64,000 bases of DNA. It comes from Hofstenia miamia (taxonomy: Eukaryota; Xenacoelomorpha; Acoela; Hofsteniidae). Shown one piece after another: positions 57,001 to 64,000 of the stretch. Positions within the stretch are counted from its first letter, which is position 1; every line of letters starts with the position of its first letter. The notes beneath the pieces were generated by a model that did not search any database, had not been told where the DNA came from, and saw nothing but the letters and a program-made list of their open reading frames with translations. The stretch spans positions 615,976-679,975 of the forward strand of contig CABFPE010000178.1 of assembly GCA_900660155.1 (NCBI GenBank), read 5' to 3'. Both the position numbers and the translations under genes were made by a program.

Positions 57001-60000
57001 AAATTCACACAATTATTAATTTTTGTTGAAAAACACTATTTCAGCAACCTTCACTTTTTTGGAAGCTGATTGGCAAAAGATAAGTTTAAACATCAAAATT
57101 AATTAATTCATATTAAAATTTTGCTTAGAATTCAGTCCGTACTTTATTCTCTTATTCGCCAGAATTATCTGATATAAACCACCTCTAAAACAATAAAAAA
57201 TAGACACAAGTAGAACTATCCGGTCCGTAATTCTGGATTAATTTCTATTAATTTTTATGAATTAACATGAAGCAATTCACATTGGAACTGAATTACAAGC
57301 ATTTTTGCTAATTATTCTATGTATGTTGGATTTGCATAGAAATATATGTCCGTTTTAGAAATTCGCTCAAATAGATTAGGATTATTGTAACACACCCATA
57401 GTTAATAAATTTTACACCCGGTAAGGGAATAAAATTTTCACCTAAATCTCAATATGAAGATGAAGATGAATCGGAAAATATACAACTTATTGAAAAGAGG
57501 CTTGATATGTTTGAGAAATATATATTTTTAGAAATTCACATTTAAATTATATTTCATAGAAAATATTTGGTTTTTAATGGGGGATGCAAAAAAATTATCA
57601 GCATGTCTTAGATGTGTGCAAATTTCTTCCTTGGTCTTTTGTACTTTGAAATGATCACTCTGATCTTGTAGATCCTTACTTGTCATCCTCTAGGAACTAG
57701 AAAATTCATGAATGTGAAGATGACTTAAGATAAAGCGGAACATTTTTAATTAAGATCATTGTTCACAACATTCAAATAAATTATAACAGTTTTATAGATT
57801 GCTAAAAAACCTGAGATGCACGATACTTTGAAAAAAACTGCTGAAACTATTCATAAATTTCTGAGAAAAAAGAAATTGTGCACAACACTAGACGCATTAC
57901 TACACATTAGTAATGAAATCCACATAATACTTGAATAAATATTTTGAATGTATTTAGATAACGAGCTACCTCTTTGTCAACCGGAAAACAAAATAATTGC
58001 GTTTCGAGATATGAGTAAGTATGCTTACTTGAAATATGACTTTGTGGCGTTTAAATAAAAATAATAGTTTCAACTCTTTGCACAATATGATTCCAATTTT
58101 TGCTATTATTCAAATATAATTACGAATCAATTCGTTCCTCTTTGATATTTTTTTATGCATGTCTGATTGAAGGCGACAATGAAGCAATTGATTATGTGCT
58201 GCATAGTGGTAAGCTATTGCATTTGAAAAAAAACATATTCAACAATTACATGTGCAAAATACCATAATTATGGCGAGGAAATATACCCAATTATCAATGA
58301 AAACTATGCTATGTAACAATTTAATTTTCCATGCATTCGTAGGAGCATGCCCAATAACAGTAAATTGGACATAATCCAGTTTGCCTTAACACCATCCATA
58401 TGTAAGAACAAGTAAGTTCATGGAAATATCAAAATAATTTATTTGTAAGTATTATACAAGTTCAAAGTGTATAAACAACTAAAGAGTTAATTTTTAAACA
58501 TTTTAGATAATTTTTGTTTCCAAAAACTAATATGTAGAAATGATTGTTATGGGTTATGAATGTTAAAATAATTTCGGTTTAACTTAAATATATAAAACTT
58601 GGAATTTTCAATTATTCATAACATAATTTTTTATCATTCTGGCAAATCTGGAAAAGTGCCTTCAATGTTTTTTTTAAATTCCAGCTAATATCTAGCGAGC
58701 TCTTCCTAAGAAACAATAAACTCTTAAGGATTACACAAAACATATGTTACTAAAGTAAATGCATAACACTAGTTCTGGTAAAAAAATATTGCAATATAAG
58801 ATATATTTCTAAAGAGCGTTTGTATATTCAGCAAGGATTTCGTCTTTAATTCCTAAATAATGTAAAATTTCTTGCAGGTTTCAGCTTAGCTGCTTTTGAT
58901 AGATTTCCTCCTATATCTATGAGATTAAGAAGGGGAATATTGATGCTTGCAAATTCCCAAATTTTTTTAATAATTGATTGTATTATTAGCTAGATTACAA
59001 ATTTTGAATATATTTCAGTAACTAATATTGCAATCAAGTACTCTAAGTAGGTATTCTATTAAAAGTGATTACAGAAAAGTGTCTATCTGTGACATGAACA
59101 TCAGTCTATCACACTCAGGTGAGTAAGCCACTAAGATATTCCGAATATTCAACATTCAGATAATTACGTTTTAATACTATGAAGATTCACCAGAGAAGAG
59201 CTTGGTTCCAGTGGGACTTATCTGAAAATTCTAACTTTTCGCATTACAACTTTAATATTAATTCACTTTATCAAATTAATTGTATAAATTATTTCATCGA
59301 TTTAGCATCAGTTAGTATGGCTGGATTAAATCACAAAAGTGGAGATCTATATAATTCTATCGATTATGCAATAAGAAATAATTTCACAGTTTCACTATCT
59401 CCGTTGAGCTTAAGCGCAAAGCATAATCATGGAATAAAACTTCAACCACAAGATCCAGAGTTCTATTATAATCTCACTAACTTGAAGATTGAAGTTGAAA
59501 ATTCCTGCAATGGAACAACTATGAAACGAATGTGTAGATTATCATATGTACCAGCTTTTAGTTCTCTTCCACATTCTCCTGTTAAAACAATAAAATATAG
59601 TGGTAAAGTCCTGCATAAAAGACTGTGGTTTGCATATCCACAATGTATTAAGACACACATTCCAATGATCCCAGCAAATAATATCCTTGAAAAAGGCAAA
59701 CTGCTGGTAAGACAGCTGTTTGGGAATGAAAAATACAATTGCTTTCATTGGAGACAGACTGATAAACTCAGACAAAACTGCAAGAATAATACAAAATTCA
59801 AAGAACTTACTACTCCAGTAGTTGTCTTGAGAAGACTAAAAGAACTTAATATTTCCACAAGTGAAAACATTTATCTAATGACAGACGAACACGATACAGA
59901 AGAAATACAAGTGCTATCTAATGTCTATACAAAGCTGAAAACAATGAAAGATGCTGATCTGTTCAAGGTTAGTAAAGCTCTCTATTAAGTATGTTAAGAG

Positions 60001-60983
60001 ATTTTATGGAATGTGCTGTGTTTATTATTGCATGTACATTAAGCGATTGATTTTCTTTCTCTGATTGAGAACAAGTTTTCAATTTTTGCTTTAAAATGCG
60101 TGCAGCACGCACTCAGAATTCAAGTATAATATAAAAAAGTGATGGTTTAGTTGTTTCATAAGATGAAAATATTTGTGCTTAATATTTGATCTTGTGCTTA
60201 TAACAACATGTATCACATGCTCATGTTTTAATATGTTTTTGTATTGATAATAACCTTTTAAATAATATGTTATGAAGTTTAATATCAATTCATATAACAT
60301 TTATTAACATCACTAACACGTGTTCGCACTGATTGATGGTTGATTTAACAAATGTGATGCTGTCATATTTCAAAACAACTAAATCATTTTTTTGAAATTT
60401 AAGAAAGAACTACCCAATATGAAAACTTCCCAGATTCATANATTTTCCAATTATAAAAAAAAGATATAAACAAGCGACAATCAAGTAATTATCAATAAAT
60501 AGGTTAAAAGTAAATAATTTATTATTAAGAAAAAGACTAAGATTAACGTGTTACAAAATCTAACCTGTTTTTACATATATAAATAATAATAATACATTTA
60601 ATACCAAAGAATGCATAGTTTCATCTATTGTCTACAAATATATTTGTGATGGCTTTAAGACCCTATGCATTTGTAAAACTAAGCGATATTTCTGCTTTCG
60701 AATTAAACAAGGTCTTAATGGTCATCTTTAAACCGAAATATTCAACCACCATCACGAGTTGAAGAAAACAAAATAACCGTGAAAAATACTAATATCTGTG
60801 AGGCCTAAGTTATCAAACAACATAATTAGAAAATATCTTAAATAAACAATGCAAATTTAGAAAAATGTAATATATATATTTTAAATTGGTATTTTGAAAA
60901 CATATGCTACTGCATTTGACTATAATATAGTTACACTCTATATATTTAAATTAGTTTTATATACAGTATATGTATATATACAG

Positions 60984-61035
<52 letters not shown>

Positions 61036-63814
61036 TTGACAGCTATTGCACCATTGTAATAGCTGCTGCAATTCCACTAAACAAAATGCATCTAATCAAT
61101 ATCTTTACAGGCTTTTTCATCGGATAAGAATTTCCTTTCCCTTGTCTATCGCATCAGGACACAAACTATCCCATTCCTTTCATAGCCTATGTTCAAATCC
61201 TGCTTAATGAGTTTGCATAATTGTTTCCCAATCAAATTGAAACTGCAAGAGTTCATTATCCTCTAGAATGTTAGTGATTCAAAGAACTGCAGATTTAGTT
61301 TTATCAACATTTTGTGTTAAAACTATCTTCTTCAAGCTTTTCACTCATTTCAATTTATTGGAGTGTACAATGGGATTTTGATCATAAATGTTATTCACAA
61401 CTGAAATGCATCTGTCCCTGTACCTGATTAAATGTTCAATGCTACTACATCCATGCTACCACTTTGTACCAAATAGTTCTATAATGCCTCCTTGGAAAAT
61501 TTTCACACTATACCACTACGTAAATGTGATTAAAAGTTATATAATAATACCTCATTTATTTATGCATTTAGATGAATTATCTATTAATCAAATTAATCGA
61601 ATACTTATATTTGAAGTTCATCACTATTGTAATGTTAATAATTAAAGTCGGTATGCAATTCAGCATCAGATCTAATGATATACAAGTTTTTTTGATCATG
61701 TATTTTCATATATGAAATGATGCACAAATGCCCCTAGCACACTTGACAGATTTTGCCTACATAGTTTACCATAGCAAATATTTTCCACACCACTTGTGGA
61801 ATAGTGTGGCATTGCAAGCTTGGTTTCTTGAACTGGGAACTACATTAGCTAAAAATTAATGGAGATCTCATATTGTACTTCCTCCCAACAATTACTAATA
61901 CAGTAGGCATGTATATAGAAGAAAAACGAAGTATATTAAGTTAAAATATCTTAAATTTGTAGTTTTTCACCAAGAAGGTTTTAGTTGACTATTACTAGAA
62001 ATATTTAATATCATTTTCTGTGCAATCATTTCCTTAAAATTTGCTGTGTTTACTAGCTTAGATATCTTAAATTCTTAAATATACAAAGTGGATGGAATTT
62101 ACATTAAAAGTTTGGTGTGATATGCAGCATATCATATGCTAGTGATGGTGGATTTACTCAATGAATTTAGCAGTAAATTTAGTAGTTGTTCCGATAAGCG
62201 AGAAAACTTTTTCTATTGGAATATATTTTGTAGTCATCAGCGAATTGATCACTTATTCAATGTTTGCTTTTCGTAGCTTTTGCTTATTTAAGCTTAATGT
62301 ATAGTAGCTTGAGCTTTTTGGTTTTCGCTTGTTGCGCTTATGAAATTTGCACGCATTATCTTCGCTTTCACTTAGAGATTTTATCATCTATATCGACTTT
62401 TGAGTACATGCCCCCTTCTCAACTATGCCCATCACGATCATTCCATCCTGGCTGGAGCACCGAATTCAAACCATATAAAAGTTATAATTAATTGTGCACT
62501 TATTCTGCTGAAAAAACCTATTATGGCCGCTTGCACGTTCACATTTGTGCACCATGTATGCAGCTCACGCGTGCTTTTATCATCATCACATAAAGCATAT
62601 AAAAATTTATATAAAGAACAAAATTTATGGACAAAATGTTAATCAAAATTTATATCATAGCTTAGTTTTATATATTACATTGAAAACTATTTATAGAAAT
62701 CACATTGGATAAATCTAGCTTAGTATTTTCCGAAGTATGTGTCATTTTGCTTGGCTAAATAATTGTAATTCATAAGGCAAAAATAAATCTATGTCTAATC
62801 TGTTAAAAATAATTTCTTTCATAGCAATTCTAATCAGATAATATCTACTATCTGGATATTTCTTCTGCAAATACGCTATTGTTTAGCAATTCTAATCAGG
62901 TAATATCTACTATCTGGATTATTTCCCCTGCAAATACGCTATTGTTTGTCGTTGATGTGTGAGGTCCGAAGTTGAGGGATACAGCCAATTTTATTTAAAC
63001 AAAATTAACTTCTGTAGATTTTGAAGATCTCCACATAGACTCCTTAGTGGGAATGTTCAAACTCTATTTTAACAATTCAAATTAAGTATAGAGTTACTCA
63101 GAAGTAACACTACATCTTTGAATTGAAAATTCTGCTTATTGGTTAGTAACAACAATTAAACAAAGACGGGATATAGTAAACAATACTATTGGATTAATTT
63201 AAATATTGTTTTAAATTAGATCAAATGCACTAAACTCTTTAATAATTAATTTAATTAAAGTTATTAAAATTCAATAAATTAAAATATTTTAAAATATTCG
63301 TTATTTGATACTAAAAATACCTTTTGGGAATTCCAGCTGTTTAAATATGAAGGTTGAAAAGATCAGAGCTCTATTATTAGTCACTCAAACTTCTTTTTTA
63401 AATACATTTAATTAAATTTATTACTAGAGCACTTAGTATATCTGATCTAATTTAAACAATTATAAATTAATATGATAGTATGTTTTACTATATCTCGTCT
63501 TTGTTTAATTGTTGTTGCTAACCAATAATCCTGTATTATAAATCCCCAATGACAATCAACTATTAGGTACACTTAGCAAATAAATAAATCTTCCAATTAC
63601 CAAAAACCTATCATTTCTTGAAAAATGACTCTCTTCTATTTAGGAAAAAGAATTTGTTGCAAACAACTATTACATATTTGCAGTTGAAAAGGTTCTTCTA
63701 ACACTAGCAGAAAAGTGTATTGATACAGAAGATCGAAAGAGGACACTTAAAAATTTTGTTGGAAGTATTATTTCAGCTAAGAACCGTTGCTATGAAGTAT
63801 TGGAACATTTATAG
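47959..63814 (+). CDS. Multi-exon type II membrane glycosyltransferase, fucosyltransferase-like
   Basis: Proposed exons are 47,959-48,049; 48,582-48,593; 54,699-54,761; 57,958-58,014; 58,173-58,208; 58,878-58,979; 59,019-59,046; 59,075-59,122; about 59,196-59,967; and 63,644-63,814. Phases agree throughout and give about 459 residues. The product would have a short cytoplasmic tail, a signal anchor (residues ~11-29), an acidic stalk and a luminal domain with five N-x-S/T sequons in the long exon. The motif F-H-W-R-Q-T-D-K matches the H-x-R-x-x-D GDP-fucose site shared by GT23, GT65 and GT68 enzymes. Y-L-M-T-D-E-H-D fits the later T-D-D/E block. A Golgi or ER fucosyltransferase is therefore inferred; substrate unknown. 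Two proposed introns, 39 and 28 nt, are suspiciously short, so 58,980-59,074 needs transcript data. Confidence 0.55.
48582..48593 (+). CDS. Glycosyltransferase 12-nt microexon
   Basis: Between ATATTTCAG and GTGAGC lie 12 bases encoding D-Y-F-D, phase 1 on both sides, so it can be skipped without a frame change. The flanks are good splice consensus, but an exon this small needs RNA evidence. Confidence 0.45.
50334..52860 (+). pseudogene. Decayed hAT transposase in glycosyltransferase intron (hAT-2)
   Basis: Pieces in order, plus strand, are K-A-L-V-N-H-H-Y-S-E-I and I-D-I-V-K-F-L-A-K-E-N-M-A (50,975-51,170), then I-F-K-L-L-A-K-Y-D-G-P (near 51,210). S-L-I-F-D-R-T-T-G-V-S-K-K-E (51,391-51,432) is the first catalytic Asp block. 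C-F-D-D-A-S-N-I-R-G (51,610-51,639) is the second Asp block, usually D-G-A-S-N-M. H-L-N-L-V-I-E-S-M near 51,710 follows. The C-terminal block reads R-S-L-S-K-V-K-L-V-E-T-W-L (52,720-52,758), matching the R-S-F-S-x-L-K-x-I-K dimerisation motif. It is the ZMYM1/DUF4371 class. The first frame (50,334-50,813) is probably its N-terminal part, with an imperfect repeat around M-H-N-N/Y. Many stops are present; termini not found. Confidence 0.8.
52870..53764. other. Intron sequence without recognised features
   Basis: AT-rich DNA between the hAT-2 relic and the non-autonomous hAT element, inside the proposed second large intron. No coding or structural signal was found. Confidence 0.4.
53765..54569. 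mobile_element. Non-autonomous hAT element with 8-bp target duplication
   Basis: The left end is CAGGGCGTTCAAATCAAATT and the right end, read inverted, CAGGACTTTCAAAGTTTGAT. Flanking 8-mers GTATTTGG (53,757-53,764) and GTAGTTGG (54,570-54,577) differ at one base. Subterminal regions are dense in TTCAAA/TTTGAA motifs. There is no transposase. It ends 129 bp upstream of the exon at 54,699 and so is part of that intron. Confidence 0.7.
54699..54761 (+). CDS. Glycosyltransferase stalk exon (63 nt)
   Basis: With phase 1 at both ends it encodes G-N-I-L-D-N-C-L-W-P-I-Q, then Y-Q-N-L-N-E-D-D-G. The acceptor is TTAACAGTAACAG and the donor GTACTT, which is weaker than the other donors. The acidic end resembles the start of the next exon (D-N-E). 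Confidence 0.45.
54762..57957. other. Large intron, AT-rich
   Basis: No exon or mobile element was recognised. A GC-richer patch at about 55,430-55,490 and a repeated ATCCGGAAT-like patch at 56,525-56,595 may be old repeats. Confidence 0.4.
57958..58014 (+). CDS. Glycosyltransferase stalk exon (57 nt)
   Basis: Phase 1 at both ends; it encodes D-N-E-L-P-L-C-Q-P-E-N-K-I-I-A-F-R-D-M. The acceptor is TGTATTTAG and the donor GTAAGT. Confidence 0.55.
58173..58208 (+). CDS. Glycosyltransferase stalk exon (36 nt)
   Basis: Phase 1 at both ends; it encodes D-N-E-A-I-D-Y-V-L-H-S after the split codon. It shares the D-N-E start with the previous exon, as if the two arose by exon duplication. The donor is GTAAGC. 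Confidence 0.5.
58343..58374 (+). CDS. Possible alternative terminal exon
   Basis: After acceptor TTCGTAG, phase 1 reading gives G-A-C-P-I-T-V-N-W-T and stop. If used after the 36-nt exon it would end the protein in the stalk, before the catalytic domain. It may equally be chance. Confidence 0.25.
58878..59122 (+). CDS. Glycosyltransferase exons opening the catalytic domain
   Basis: Three short exons are proposed. 58,878-58,979 encodes F-S-L-A-A-F-D-R-F-P-P, then M-R-L-R-R-G-I-L-M-L-A-N. 59,019-59,046 encodes T-N-I-A-I-K-Y-S-K. 59,075-59,122 encodes K-V-S-I-C-D-M-N-I-S-L. Together the R-L-R-R-G-I-L...A-I-K-Y-x-K-K-V-x-I pattern resembles the G-x-x-N-R-x-x-x-L...A-x-x-x-x-R-x-x-V start of fucosyltransferase folds. 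The separating introns would be only 39 and 28 nt. A sequencing error or different splice use is a real alternative. Confidence 0.45.
59196..59967 (+). CDS. Glycosyltransferase main catalytic exon
   Basis: An uninterrupted frame runs to the donor GTTAGT at 59,968. An ATG at 59,179 is in frame but is probably intronic or not the start, because the same frame is closed by TAA at 59,161. The protein has five N-glycosylation sequons (N-F-T, N-L-T, N-G-T, N-N-T, N-I-S). It also has several Cys, the H-W-R-Q-T-D donor-site motif at 59,746-59,763, and Y-L-M-T-D-E-H-D near 59,875. It reads L-F-K just before the splice. This is the best-supported coding exon in the window. Confidence 0.75.
60441..60441. 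other. Single ambiguous base
   Basis: One N inside the last intron. Similar single Ns at LINE C mark assembly joins, so this may be another join. Confidence 0.9.
60987..61032. repeat. (AT)n microsatellite with CAGTATATGT prelude
   Basis: Two copies of CAGTATATGTATATATA precede about 22 AT units. It lies in the last intron of the glycosyltransferase gene. Confidence 0.9.
62822..62949. repeat. 64-bp tandem duplication
   Basis: Two units, each starting TAGCAATTCTAATCAG and ending TACGCTATTGTTT, differ at a few positions (GATAAT/GGTAAT, TTCTTCTG/TTCCCCTG). They lie in the last intron. Confidence 0.9.
63139..63525. mobile_element. Foldback MITE with long inverted repeats and TA flanks
   Basis: TTGGTTAGTAACAACAATTA at the left is mirrored by TAATTGTTGTTGCTAACCAA at the right. 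The two arms stay complementary for more than 100 bases (for example AAACAAAGACGGGATATAGT against ACTATATCTCGTCTTTGTTT). TA sits on both sides (63,137-63,138 and 63,526-63,527), as expected for a Tc1/mariner-type insertion. There is no coding sequence. It lies about 120 bp before the last glycosyltransferase exon. Confidence 0.75.
63644..63814 (+). CDS. Glycosyltransferase last exon
   Basis: After the acceptor TTCTATTTAG the phase-0 frame reads E-K-E-F-V-A-N-N-Y-Y-I-F-A-V-E-K, then L-L-T-L-A-E-K-C. It ends V-L-E-H-L and TAG at 63,812. It joins the 59,967 donor in phase. The N-N-Y-Y-I-F-A-V-E run fits the C-terminal donor-binding region of the fucosyltransferase-like fold. Confidence 0.65.
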   Translation, partial: EKEFVANNYYIFAVEKVLLTLAEKCIDTEDRKRTLKNFVGSIISAKNRCYEVLEHL

Positions 63815-63860
63815 CAACGCAGAAAGTTAGTTGAAGGATTTTTCAAAATAGGGCTTTTTA

Positions 63861-63866
63861 AATAAA
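63861..63866 (+). terminator. Polyadenylation signal AATAAA
   Basis: A canonical AATAAA lies 47 nt after the glycosyltransferase stop codon, a normal position for a short 3' UTR. Confidence 0.6.
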
Positions 63867-63940
63867 TGTTGTATCATATAATGCATCACATCTAACAGTT
63901 ATTCAGGATTTACTCCTAAACATAGGAGTAGTATAGATTC

Positions 63941-64000
63941 GAGTGACGCCCGTTACACTTTTTTCTGATTGGTCGAGAGGTGGAGTGAAGCCCGTTACAC
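63941..64000. repeat. Start of a 42-bp GC-richer repeat
   Basis: GAGTGACGCCCGTTACAC (63,941) recurs as GAGTGAAGCCCGTTACAC (63,983), a 42-bp period with one change. The window ends there, so whether it continues as a minisatellite cannot be seen. Between the copies CTGATTGGTC contains an inverted CCAAT motif. Confidence 0.6.

Noticed and set aside
59179-59988. Single-exon gene starting at the ATG at 59,179 and ending at 59,988
   Set aside because: The last codons (after L-F-K) read through a GTTAGT splice donor. A phase-matched exon at 63,644 continues the domain, and the protein would otherwise lack the start of the fold and any signal sequence.
61388-62642. Short plus-strand frames near the end of the window
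   Set aside because: They lie in the last intron, overlap each other in different frames and show no family resemblance.

Overview
The window is AT-rich eukaryotic nuclear DNA, most likely from an invertebrate animal. The signs are GT-AG introns, non-LTR retrotransposons of the CR1/L2 type, several hAT transposons, MITEs and long AT microsatellites. A hydrozoan-like cnidarian fits the composition and repeat types, but the sequence alone does not fix the taxon. No tRNA, rRNA, operon or CRISPR structure was seen.

Only one host-like gene is well supported. It is a plus-strand, multi-exon gene from about 47,959 to 63,814, predicted to encode a type II membrane glycosyltransferase with a fucosyltransferase-like donor motif (H-W-R-Q-T-D). 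Its first exon encodes a signal anchor. Several tiny phase-1/phase-1 exons follow and would encode a stalk. The catalytic part lies in exons at about 58,878-59,967 and 63,644-63,814. Its introns have collected a degenerate hAT transposon (50,334-52,860), a non-autonomous hAT element with an 8-bp target duplication (53,765-54,569) and a foldback MITE (63,139-63,525).

The rest is a graveyard of mobile elements. From 1 to 11 kb there is a decayed hAT copy on the minus strand, a MITE with CCCA ends and internal TTTAGAAGACG iterons, and LINE A, which has lost its reverse transcriptase. From 11 to 19 kb there is a second LINE split by a plus-strand hAT, a third LINE fragment, and a second CCCA-ended MITE. 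From 19 to 35 kb there are LINE fragments of the same family as LINE A, one more LINE (EN to RT), and two copies of a repeat carrying the same hAT-like MITE with the same target duplication. From 35.4 to 39.3 kb there is a minus-strand, retropepsin-bearing LTR-type element with a polypurine tract and LTR start. Its long downstream ORFs show no recognisable reverse transcriptase, and a canonical A AAA AAC slippery heptamer sits in the correct phase at the ORF overlap. From 39.3 to 47.3 kb there are another LINE, a 1000-N gap and LINE C, which is scrambled by duplications at single-N joins.

The clearest biological signal is a 2A-like ribosome-skipping motif (G-D-x-E-x-N-P-G-P) directly before the endonuclease domain in three separate LINE copies: A (minus, 10,630-10,656), B (plus, 25,946-25,972) and C (plus, 43,753-43,779). 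In LINE C it is preceded by a hydrophobic, signal-like N-terminus. The strongest unexplained system is the LTR-type element with the -1 frameshift signal and unidentified ORFs.
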